From Bacillus sp. 1NLA3E (lineage in GTDB: Bacteria > Bacillota > Bacilli > Bacillales > Cytobacillaceae), in NCBI RefSeq assembly GCF_000242895.2, contig NC_021171.1, positions 3,692,001 to 3,756,000 on the forward strand: 64,000 nt of DNA, in the 5' to 3' direction. Position numbers and translations under genes: made by a program. Of the stretch, positions 56,692 to 64,000 are shown piece by piece. Under the pieces are notes generated by a model, which was given only the letters and a program-made list of their open reading frames with translations, did no database searches and was not told the DNA's origin. Positions within the stretch are counted from its first letter, which is position 1. Each line of letters opens with the position of its first letter.

Positions 56692-58281
56692 TTACGATTG
56701 AGCACTAAATGCTTCTAATTCTTGTTTGCGTAATTCAATTCGGCGAATTTTTCCTGATGTAGTTTTCGGAAGCTCAGCTAAAAATTCAATTGCACGCGGA
56801 TATTTATAAGGTGCTGTTAATTCTTTTACATGTTCCTGAAGATTCGATACAAGACTAGGATCACTCGGATTAATCCCATCTTTTAACACAATGAATGCCT
56901 TTACGATATTTCCTCGAATCTCATCCGGACTTGCTACAACGGCACATTCTTTTACAAAAGGATGTTTAACAAGCGCATCTTCAACCTCGAAAGGTCCAAT
57001 TGTATATCCTGAGCTGATAATGATATCGTCACCACGGCCCTCAAACCAGAAATAGCCATCCTCATCCTTCTTCGCTTTATCACCAGTAATATAATATTCA
57101 CCGCGGAACTGCATCGCTGTTCTTTCTGGATCTTTATAATACTCTTTAAACAATGCTGGACTTTCTACATGAACTGCAATATCTCCTACTTCTCCTACAA
57201 CACACGGATCACCATTTTCATCGATAATTTCGATTTTGTTTCCAGGAGTCGGTTTTCCCATTGAGCCTGGTCTAAGCGCCATTCCCTTTGTTACACCGAT
57301 TAATAGAGTGTTTTCTGTTTGTCCATATCCATCTCTTACATCAATATTAAAATGACGATTAAATGTCTCAATTACCTCCCGATTTAGAGGCTCCCCTGCA
57401 GAAACGGCACTATGCAAGTGTGGTAATTTATATTCATCAAGATTATCAACCTTAGCCATTATACGATACTCAGTTGGGGTACAGCATAAAGCATTTATTT
57501 GGTATTTTTCAAGAAGCTGCAAGTATTTTTGCGGCTCAAATCTTCCGTTATAGACGATTCCAGTCGCACCTGTACCTAATATGGATAAAAACGGGCTCCA
57601 AATCCACTTTTGCCAACCAGGACTTGCTGTTGCCCAGACCCTGTCCCCTTCATCAATACCGAGCCAGTTCTTAGCGGCTGTTCGTAAATGTGCATATGCC
57701 CAGCCATGTGTATGGACTACCCCTTTTGGATTTCCAGTTGTTCCTGAAGTATAAGATAAAAAGGCCATATCACTAGAAGTAGTATCTGCTAATTCGAAAA
57801 TATCAGATACCTCAGTTAATTGCTGATTTACATTAATCCAATTTTTAGCATCTGCTCCAATTACAAACTTTTTAAGATTTTCAGCCTCTGGCAAGTCAGT
57901 AAATTGATCCAAATATGGGTAATAACATACAACAGCTTTAACATCCCCATGTGTAATTCGATATTTAAGGTCTTTTGCCCGTAACATTTCTGAACTTGGG
58001 ATGACGACGATCCCCGCTTTAAGAGCACCCAAATAAATCTGATATGCCTCGATTAAACGCGGTACCATAACAAGGACCACATCGCCTTTTTTTATCCCAT
58101 TTTGTTGAAAGAGATTTCCTACTCTATTTGCATTAGCTATTAATTCCTTATATGTAACTTCCTTTGTTTCCCCTGTTTCATTTTCCCATCTAAGTGCAAG
58201 CTTCTTGGCATCTTCTGCAAATCTTTCGACCTCACTAACTAAGTTATATTGCTGCGGCGCGATTAATTCTCCTCTACCCAT
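56692..58281 (-). CDS. ytcI: Acyl-CoA synthetase (AMP-forming), YtcI-like
   Basis: An ANL-superfamily enzyme that activates a short or medium acid with ATP and CoA. At 529 residues it has the phosphate-binding loop SYTSGTTGNPKGVVHTHG near residue 175, the motif ITGDKAKKDEDGYFWFEGRGDD near 398 (the adenylate-hinge region) and the C-terminal catalytic Lys in PKTTSGKIRR. The substrate is not clear from sequence; acetate or propionate/butyrate-like acids are plausible. The ATG follows GAGGGGG. It has the place of B. subtilis ytcI, next to sspA. Confidence 0.9.
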   Translation of the reverse strand: MGRGELIAPQQYNLVSEVERFAEDAKKLALRWENETGETKEVTYKELIANANRVGNLFQQNGIKKGDVVLVMVPRLIEAYQIYLGALKAGIVVIPSSEMLRAKDLKYRITHGDVKAVVCYYPYLDQFTDLPEAENLKKFVIGADAKNWINVNQQLTEVSDIFELADTTSSDMAFLSYTSGTTGNPKGVVHTHGWAYAHLRTAAKNWLGIDEGDRVWATASPGWQKWIWSPFLSILGTGATGIVYNGRFEPQKYLQLLEKYQINALCCTPTEYRIMAKVDNLDEYKLPHLHSAVSAGEPLNREVIETFNRHFNIDVRDGYGQTENTLLIGVTKGMALRPGSMGKPTPGNKIEIIDENGDPCVVGEVGDIAVHVESPALFKEYYKDPERTAMQFRGEYYITGDKAKKDEDGYFWFEGRGDDIIISSGYTIGPFEVEDALVKHPFVKECAVVASPDEIRGNIVKAFIVLKDGINPSDPSLVSNLQEHVKELTAPYKYPRAIEFLAELPKTTSGKIRRIELRKQELEAFSAQS

Positions 58282-58390
58282 TCTGTTTCCCCCTCACATA
58301 TTTGGTAAAACAAAAACACTTACCCCTTAATGATATACCAAATATTTAGATTATTCGGAATATATTTTTCTCTTTTATCCGACAAAATAA

Positions 58391-58420
58391 TAAAGAAGCG
58401 AGTACGAATACTCGCTTCTT
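58391..58420 (-). terminator. Terminator after sspA
   Basis: AAGAAGCGAGTA and TACTCGCTTCTT form a 12-bp hairpin over a short loop (58393-58419), followed by TATTATTTTG on the minus strand. Confidence 0.88.
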
Positions 58421-58441
58421 GTAGCCATTTGTATTATTTTG

Positions 58442-58648
58442 TTATCTTGAAAAGCCTCCGCTTAACTGTTGTTGAGCCATAGAGACTAAACGTTTAGTGA
58501 TCTCACCACCAACTGAACCGTTAGCGCGAGATGTTGTGTCTGCTCCAAGATTAACACCAAATTCTGTAGCGATTTCGTACTTCATTTGGTTAAGAGCTTG
58601 TTCTACTCCAGGAACTAATAACTGATTTGAGTTGTTGTTGTTTGCCAT
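58442..58648 (-). CDS. sspA: Small acid-soluble spore protein, alpha/beta type
   Basis: A 68-residue DNA-binding protein that saturates spore DNA and protects it from UV and heat. The N-terminal Asn-rich start is followed by [18 protein letters not shown] and the GPR-protease cleavage region TEFGVN, then the conserved [19 protein letters not shown]. The ATG follows AGGAGGTGAT. It is a single-gene unit between thiI and the synthetase gene, with a SigG-like promoter and its own terminator. Confidence 0.96.
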   Translation of the reverse strand: MANNNNSNQLLVPGVEQALNQMKYEIATEFGVNLGADTTSRANGSVGGEITKRLVSMAQQQLSGGFSR

Positions 58649-58673
58649 GTGATATCACCTCCTTGTGAGTATA

Positions 58674-58702
58674 GAGTGTGTAGAATCACATAGCTTCATT
58701 CA
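58674..58702 (-). promoter_or_regulatory. SigG-like promoter of sspA
   Basis: TGAATG (58697-58702) and CACACTC (58674-58680), 16 bp apart on the minus strand, partly match the forespore SigG pattern TGMATA..CATACTA. SASP genes are normally under SigG. Confidence 0.45.
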
Positions 58703-58754
58703 AATCTTTTGTTGGTAATTGTTCACAATTTTGTGTCAAGCGCTTCCGCTTTTC

Positions 58755-59963
58755 TTAGAATAAATCCTCTACTGACATATTATGGTTTACGTGACCGATT
58801 TTTATTCGGATTGTTTCTGTATCTTTTACAGCTTTTTCAATATAGGGTTCAAAGTCTGTAAAACTTTCATAGTGTTGGACCTTTTCACGTTTTGGTTTTG
58901 TTTTTGGTGATGAAGGAACAAAAACAGTACAGCAATCCTCAAACGGGCGAATTGAAATATCGTACGTATCAATTTGTTGAGCAATTTCAATTGTATCGTG
59001 CTTATCAACGGTAATCAAAGGACGCAGGATAGGTGTGTTCGTCACTTCATTGATGGCAAACATGCTCTCAATTGTTTGACTGGCAACCTGTCCAAGGCTT
59101 TCACCAGTAATAATGGCCAAACCTTCACGATTTTTTCGTATTTCATCCGTTATTCGCAGCATCATTCGTCTTGTCGAGGTCATCGAATAGTTTTCTGGAA
59201 TTTGCCTCTGAATTAATTGTTGAATCTCTGTAAAAGGGACAATATGCAGATTAATAAAACCACTGACTTTAGCCAATTTTTCTACGAGATCAATCACCTT
59301 TTGCTTTGACCGTTCACTTGTAAATGGTGGGCTAAAGAAATGAACAGCTTCAATTTCCAATCCCCTTTTCATCGCTAAGTAACCTGCAACAGGACTGTCG
59401 ATTCCCCCCGATAACATGAGCATTGCTTTCCCACTCGAACCAACTGGAAGTCCACCGGCACCACGAATTGTTTCGCATGATAGATAGGCTGCTTCACTTC
59501 GTACCTCGATGAGCAAATTAATATCAGGTGTTCTTACGTTTACCTTTAAGTCATCCATGTTTTGTAATATATGGGCGCTAAACTCTTGATTAATATCCTC
59601 ACTTGTAAGCGGAAACGACTTATCTGCACGTTTACCAGTAATTTTAAAAGTTTTTCCTTCCACGTATACTCGTTTGAAAAGAGCCAATGCTGCATCTTTC
59701 ATCATTTCGACATCTTTTTCAACTTTTATAGCTGGACTAAAAGATTGAATCCCAAATATCTCTTTTAGTCCCTCAATTATTGCATCCCCGTTTTCGCCAT
59801 TCAACAAAATATACATTCGATCTCGACTTGCATCTATTTTTGCGTTTGGCGTATTGTTTAACAACGGTTTAATACTTTTTCTTAATTTATCAATAAACAA
59901 ATTACGATTTCTACCTTTTGTAGAAATTTCACCATAACGAATAATAATCCGATCATATTTCAT
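58755..59963 (-). CDS. thiI: tRNA 4-thiouridine synthase ThiI
   Basis: Adenylates and sulfurates U8 of tRNA and takes part in thiamine thiazole synthesis. At 402 residues it has a ferredoxin-like/THUMP N-domain (about 1-165) and a PP-loop domain with LMLSGGIDSPVAGYLAM near 182. There is no C-terminal rhodanese domain, the usual Bacillus form. The ATG is one base after the iscS stop; its ribosome site lies in iscS. The two form the sulfur relay from IscS to ThiI. Confidence 0.96.
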   Translation of the reverse strand: MKYDRIIIRYGEISTKGRNRNLFIDKLRKSIKPLLNNTPNAKIDASRDRMYILLNGENGDAIIEGLKEIFGIQSFSPAIKVEKDVEMMKDAALALFKRVYVEGKTFKITGKRADKSFPLTSEDINQEFSAHILQNMDDLKVNVRTPDINLLIEVRSEAAYLSCETIRGAGGLPVGSSGKAMLMLSGGIDSPVAGYLAMKRGLEIEAVHFFSPPFTSERSKQKVIDLVEKLAKVSGFINLHIVPFTEIQQLIQRQIPENYSMTSTRRMMLRITDEIRKNREGLAIITGESLGQVASQTIESMFAINEVTNTPILRPLITVDKHDTIEIAQQIDTYDISIRPFEDCCTVFVPSSPKTKPKREKVQHYESFTDFEPYIEKAVKDTETIRIKIGHVNHNMSVEDLF

Positions 59964-59964
59964 A

Positions 59965-61107
59965 TTAATTCATAACCTCACCTAAATGTTTTATTGACTC
60001 TTTTAATGCACTTATCGCTTGCAAAGCTTCATCCATCGTATTGTTAAAAGAAAGACTGATCCGTATAGCACTTTTTGCTTCCTCAGCTGAAATTCCCATA
60101 GCAAGCAATGTTTTACTAACTGCTGCTTGTTTGGAGGAACAAGCACTTGTTGTCGACACGTATATTCCCTTTTCTTCTAAGGAATGAACAAACACTTCAC
60201 CTTTAAATCCTCTTATCGAAAGGTTGAGAATATGAGGGGCAGAGCCCTCGTTTGGAGAATGAATGGTTACCTCATCTATTTTTTGCAGATCATCCCTTAA
60301 TCGTTTCATTATTTCCATCATAACAGATAATTTTTCAGCACGCAGATCCATGGATAATCTTAATGCCTTTGCCATTGCCACGATACCAGCAACATTCTCC
60401 GTACCACTTCGGTGCTTTAATTCTTGCCCACCTCCAGAGAAAAGCGGAGAAATTTGCAATGTATCTCTCAAAAATAAAGCCCCAGTACCTTTTAAACCAT
60501 GAAATTTATGACCAGAAATTGAGCATAAGTCAATTCCACATTCATGAAAATTCAACGGCACCTTACACACACCTTGAACATGGTCAACATGAAACAATAC
60601 TTTCGGATAATCCTTTAATAACGCTCCTATTTCCTTAATAGGTTGGATTGTTCCCACCTCGTTGTTAACGTGTATAACAGAAACAAGAATGGTATCTTCT
60701 CTTAGGGCACTTTCCACATCTCTGACCGATATTCTACCATCTTGATCAGGTTTTAAATAGGTAATTATATATCCTAACTGTTTTAATTGATCCATCGCTT
60801 CATAAACAGATGCATGCTCAATTTCTGTTGTAATAATATGTTTTCCTCGACTCCTGTACATCAAGGCAGTTCCTTTAATGGCCAAATTGTTGCTCTCTGT
60901 TCCACCTGAGGTAAAAAGAATTTCAGTTGATTTCGCCTTCAGAAGCTTTGCTATTTGATTTCTTGCTTGGGTTAATAGCTGTTGTGCCATTCCACCTAAT
61001 TGATGCAAGGAGGATGGATTTCCGTAATAATCGGTCGATACCTTCACGAACGAATTGATCACTTCGTTAAATGGTTTTGTGGTTGCACTATTATCAAAAT
61101 AAATCAT
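59965..61107 (-). CDS. iscS: Cysteine desulfurase (IscS/NifS type)
   Basis: A PLP enzyme that removes sulfur from cysteine and passes it to ThiI. At 380 residues, the PLP Lys is in SISGHKFHGLKGTG near residue 200 and the catalytic Cys loop in STTSACSSKQAAVSKT near 325. The N-terminus is MIYFDNSATTKPF. The length of the Cys loop fits the IscS-like class. Cotranscribed with thiI at one base spacing; this pairing is conserved in Bacilli (NifZ-ThiI). Confidence 0.95.
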   Translation of the reverse strand: MIYFDNSATTKPFNEVINSFVKVSTDYYGNPSSLHQLGGMAQQLLTQARNQIAKLLKAKSTEILFTSGGTESNNLAIKGTALMYRSRGKHIITTEIEHASVYEAMDQLKQLGYIITYLKPDQDGRISVRDVESALREDTILVSVIHVNNEVGTIQPIKEIGALLKDYPKVLFHVDHVQGVCKVPLNFHECGIDLCSISGHKFHGLKGTGALFLRDTLQISPLFSGGGQELKHRSGTENVAGIVAMAKALRLSMDLRAEKLSVMMEIMKRLRDDLQKIDEVTIHSPNEGSAPHILNLSIRGFKGEVFVHSLEEKGIYVSTTSACSSKQAAVSKTLLAMGISAEEAKSAIRISLSFNNTMDEALQAISALKESIKHLGEVMN

Positions 61108-61264
61108 GGTTTTCCCCTTTCACCTGCGAACCATATGCACCTTTGGATATTATCATAATCCATTAAATGCATAATATATATGTGTAAGAATTCCTGAAGT
61201 CACCACTTTTTGATTATTATTCCAAAGTAACATCCAGAACACAACCAAGTTGTTTGAAATTCAA

Positions 61265-61299
61265 AAATAAAACAGGCTCCCTATTAATAGGTAAACCTG
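61265..61299 (-). terminator. Terminator after ezrA
   Basis: AACAGG and CCTGTT enclose a second arm pair CCTATT and AATAGG, followed by TTATTTTTG on the minus strand. It lies about 20 bp beyond the ezrA stop. The rest of the 61108-61319 gap shows nothing clear. Confidence 0.7.
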
Positions 61300-61319
61300 T
61301 TAGCGAAAATATCACTAGA

Positions 61320-63026
61320 TTAGATTTCTTCTGATTGCATTTCTTCTGATAGCATTTTTTCAATTTTTTTAATTGCACCAGGTTCAACCTTTTCGATTGT
61401 TGTTGCAGCCTGTTCAAGTGCTGATTTGTAGTCAAAATCTCTAAATGCAAGCTCTGCTTCATATAAGCCTTCAGCCACTGACGAATATTTACTTTTATAG
61501 CGGTTTCCATATTGAATAACTTTTTCTGCCAATATCACATTTTCTAAAATCTCTTTAGTTGTACTAATTAATTCTTCCACTACATTTACAGCTATATCTA
61601 AAAAATGTTGAACAATGGGTATATCAAGAGGTTTTTCAGAAAGTTTTTCCATAACAGTTTGGATACTTTCCTTCGCGTCATCTAACAAAAATTCATATTC
61701 CTTAGGTAAACCAGGTATTTTACTTTTTGAAATCGTTCTAATCATTTCACCAATACTCTTTTTGAGCTCTTGGACTTTTTCACGTGCTGCTAATTCATCT
61801 TTTCTTAGTGCACCCAAAATTTCCCGATAATCTTTTTGCTCTTGCTCAAGCTTTTGAATCATCTCCTGCATTTCACAAAGATCCTCCGAAAGCTGAGTTT
61901 GCGCAAATTCTGGATGGGTTAAACTCGCTTCAAGTATTTCAAACCGCTTCATAAGCTGAGCAAGTTGCTTTTCCGATTTTTTCTGAGCTTCAAGTTCCGT
62001 TTCTGACAAATGGTAAATTTGCTGTACTAACTCAGTTTCTTCCTTCAAGATCCTACTGTTGTCTACAGCATCAGTTAAAAGAGATTTCGTTTCGTCTTTA
62101 TGTTGGTGAATATAGTGCTTAGCAAGGACTTCCTTCTCTAGCAAAACATATAATAACTCAATTTCCTCTTTTACCGTCTCAATTCCAGTTACTACCTCAT
62201 CAACTTCTGTCTGTTCCAGAAGAGATAAAAACTTTTGAATCTCCGCCTCTAACCTAACGATCTCTTTCTCAAATTGCAAATGCTCAAGGCAATAGCCCTC
62301 TTCAGCCATTTCTTGATAGCCGTCCTTTAATTCATTAATTTGCATAGGCAAACCTGTTTGACAATCTATAAACAGTCCTGGTATCACTTGCATTTTGTTA
62401 GTAATTCTCATTAAAGTATCTTTAATTAATAATACAACCTCACGGGCCTCTAGATAATCTCCATTTTCCGTTTTCTCTTCAAACACTTGAAATTTAACTA
62501 ACAAATTATCTAATTGTTTTTCAAAAGATTCTACAGCATGACCGAATGTATGGCGATGAGCTAATAATGCCTTTTTACAATCCCGGTACACTTTCATTAA
62601 TTCTTCAATTTCTTCATGATTTTTTTGTTCACTTCCAATAAGTTCCTTCAATTCAGACAGTATTTTTTTAATTTTTTCTTCAATGTCCGTAAGGATTGTT
62701 TCGATTTTCACTTGAACTTCTTTTGCCTTATTGAAGCGTAACTTATCAATATACTCTTCCGAATCAAATAAAAAATCCTCAATATTTGGAAGCTGTCCAC
62801 CAACAATTTCATCCCATTCTTTACGCCACTGGTCGAAGAGTTCTTCTGTTTGACCAGTCATATTTAATTGTTTCACTTTTGACATTTCTTCAAGAACGGG
62901 ACGGTTTAAAATATCAATTTTCCAACTTTCAAGCCGATCTATCTCTTTATAATATTTCTTCCTTGTAAAATACCCCAACAATAATATACTAAGCACAATC
63001 ACAATCGTACCGATCACAAATCCCAT
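61320..63026 (-). CDS. ezrA: Septation ring formation regulator EzrA
   Basis: A membrane-tethered negative regulator of FtsZ ring assembly that also links division to cell wall synthesis. At 568 residues it has an N-terminal helix (about 2-22, GFVIGTIVIVLSILLLGYF) with a small outside end and four to five long coiled-coil repeats on the cytoplasmic side. I choose the ATG at 63026 (MGFVIGTIVIV), six bases after AGGTG; an ATG three codons earlier lies over that site. It has its own promoter and is divergent from hisJ. Confidence 0.95.
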   Translation of the reverse strand: MGFVIGTIVIVLSILLLGYFTRKKYYKEIDRLESWKIDILNRPVLEEMSKVKQLNMTGQTEELFDQWRKEWDEIVGGQLPNIEDFLFDSEEYIDKLRFNKAKEVQVKIETILTDIEEKIKKILSELKELIGSEQKNHEEIEELMKVYRDCKKALLAHRHTFGHAVESFEKQLDNLLVKFQVFEEKTENGDYLEAREVVLLIKDTLMRITNKMQVIPGLFIDCQTGLPMQINELKDGYQEMAEEGYCLEHLQFEKEIVRLEAEIQKFLSLLEQTEVDEVVTGIETVKEEIELLYVLLEKEVLAKHYIHQHKDETKSLLTDAVDNSRILKEETELVQQIYHLSETELEAQKKSEKQLAQLMKRFEILEASLTHPEFAQTQLSEDLCEMQEMIQKLEQEQKDYREILGALRKDELAAREKVQELKKSIGEMIRTISKSKIPGLPKEYEFLLDDAKESIQTVMEKLSEKPLDIPIVQHFLDIAVNVVEELISTTKEILENVILAEKVIQYGNRYKSKYSSVAEGLYEAELAFRDFDYKSALEQAATTIEKVEPGAIKKIEKMLSEEMQSEEI

Positions 63027-63151
63027 TCTGCACACCTGCTCTCACTAAATACGAAGTTCTCATCCGCATCAATGTTTATTTTTTATGATAAACTTTTACC
63101 CTAATTTCTTCGTATGTTTCTCTCGAGATTATTCATTTTGCAGAGAAAAAT

Positions 63152-63181
63152 CTAATATGTATTAAACTTCTACAATGACAA
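63152..63181 (-). promoter_or_regulatory. Candidate ezrA promoter in the ezrA-hisJ gap
   Basis: TTGTCA (63176-63181), an 18-bp spacer and TATTAG (63152-63157) lie on the minus strand. The 355-bp gap (63027-63381) has no gene. A CGGGAAACCTCCCG hairpin at 63308-63321 and a following T-rich stretch lie before hisJ, possibly an attenuator. Confidence 0.45.
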
Positions 63182-63381
63182 ACATTCAAAATATCCATTA
63201 CAATGTTTTTATGATACCATGTAAACGACATTTTTTGACTAATAAATTCTTTTTTTTGGGAGAAATTCTGCCAATAGTAATCATTGTTCAAAAATTTTTA
63301 AGAAAAACGGGAAACCTCCCGAAAATTGCACCCCGTCTAGTTTCAAATATTTTCTTTTTTTAAACAAAGGAGGCATCTTGC

Positions 63382-64000
63382 ATGCGAAAAGATGGACACA
63401 TTCACACCCCATATTGCCCACATGGAACAAAGGATTCATTTAAGGAATATGTTGAGAATGCAATTTTTTTAGGGTTCGATGAGATTTCCTTCACAGAACA
63501 TGCTCCTTTGCCAGTTGGATTTCTTGATCCTACCCCCGCCAAAGATAGTGGAATGCCTGCAAATAAAATCGAAACCTATTTACATGATATTGAAATGATA
63601 AAAAAGGAATATTGTAGCCAAATAAAGATCAATAGTGGTCTTGAAGTTGATTTTATCGAGGGCTACGAAGAAGAGACCCGGGAATTCCTAACTATTTTTG
63701 GTCCGAATTTAGACGACGCTATTTTATCTGTTCATTTTTTAAAACATGATAATGAATATGATTGTATGGATTATAGTCCCCAAGTATTTGGAGAAATGGT
63801 CAAAAAATACGGATCAGTTGAAGCGGTTTACAAGAAATATTATGAGACGGTAATGAAATCTGTAAATGCCGACTTAGGACATTATAAACCGAAACGAATT
63901 GGACATATTACACTTGTCCACAAATTCCAAAAAAAGTTTCCAGTTCTTAGCAGTTTTGAGAGTGAGATTAATGAACTGTTCATTACGATTAAGAGAAATG
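63382..64000 (+). CDS. hisJ: Histidinol-phosphatase HisJ, 5' part only
   Basis: A PHP-domain phosphatase that removes phosphate from histidinol phosphate in histidine synthesis. The gene runs off the right edge; 206 residues are visible of about 265-270 expected. The N-terminus has the metal-binding motif DGHIHTPYCPHGT, then FTEHAPLP near 45, GLEVDFIEGYEEE near 87 and the LSVHFLKH segment near 116. The ATG at 63382 follows AAAGGAGGCATCTTGC. It is divergent from ezrA, as in B. subtilis. Confidence 0.93.
   Translation, partial: MRKDGHIHTPYCPHGTKDSFKEYVENAIFLGFDEISFTEHAPLPVGFLDPTPAKDSGMPANKIETYLHDIEMIKKEYCSQIKINSGLEVDFIEGYEEETREFLTIFGPNLDDAILSVHFLKHDNEYDCMDYSPQVFGEMVKKYGSVEAVYKKYYETVMKSVNADLGHYKPKRIGHITLVHKFQKKFPVLSSFESEINELFITIKRN

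Noticed and set aside
61217-61510. A 97-residue minus-strand ORF at the ezrA 3' end
   Set aside because: It is a shifted frame of the ezrA coiled-coil region running into the terminator, with no ribosome site.

Overview
The window is core chromosome of a low-GC, endospore-forming Bacillaceae member (Bacillus/Neobacillus-like). The gene order closely follows the rplT to hisJ segment of Bacillus subtilis. Sporulation genes (ytaF, ytxC, ytrH, ytrI, ytfJ and an alpha/beta SASP), a Thr T-box, an L20 leader, an AUU-started infC and strong GGAGG ribosome sites all point to that group. Most genes lie on the minus strand. Species cannot be fixed from the sequence alone.

Layout. 1-3600: rplT, rpmI, infC with an attenuator leader, then T-box-controlled thrS. 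3560-7700: ytxC, dnaI, dnaB and nrdR. 8100-14550: gapB, coaE, ytaF, mutM and polA. 14780-21050: phoR/phoP and the mdh, icd, citZ TCA genes. 21500-30850: ytwI, ytvI, fxsA, pyk, pfkA, accA, accD, a GntR-type regulator and malic enzyme ytsJ. 30850-39130: dnaE, ytrH/ytrI, nrnA, ytpI, ytoI, a small membrane protein and ytkL. 39300-42440: an Xaa-Pro peptidase, ald, an unlisted 49-residue ORF and a universal stress protein. 42465-43316: a decayed IS1182-like element. 43330-49363: argH/argG, an unknown protein, moaB, an EcsC-family protein and ackA. 49630-55726: ytxK, tpx, ytfJ, ytfI, yteJ, sppA and nadF. 55735-56690: a second decayed IS1182-like element. 56690-64000: an acyl-CoA synthetase, sspA, thiI, iscS, ezrA and the start of hisJ.

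Functionally the window joins replication and repair (dnaB, dnaI, polA, dnaE, mutM), translation (thrS, infC, ribosomal proteins), central carbon flow (pfkA, pyk, gapB, citZ, icd, mdh, ytsJ, ackA), malonyl-CoA supply (accDA) and sulfur transfer for thiamine and tRNA (iscS-thiI). Several control sites can be read directly: a cre box centred near -57 of the ackA promoter, two inverted CcpN-like sites at gapB, an ARG box before argG, an Fnr-like site before an unknown gene, and two matching GTGGTC-type palindromes before ytsJ and accD that flank the GntR gene.

The least ordinary content is a nested repeat system. A roughly 125-131 bp core bounded by GTTGATT and AATCAAC occurs six times near full length and twice as internally deleted remnants. 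Six of these eight copies sit inside small non-coding elements (77-225 bp) whose ends begin GGCT or GGTT (GACT at some decayed ends). Four of the six have perfect 8-bp A+T target duplications. The other two cores occupy the same 3' position in the two IS1182-like remnants. Stems of the core show compensatory base changes between copies, and most insertions lie exactly at gene ends (stop codons or terminator T-tracts).
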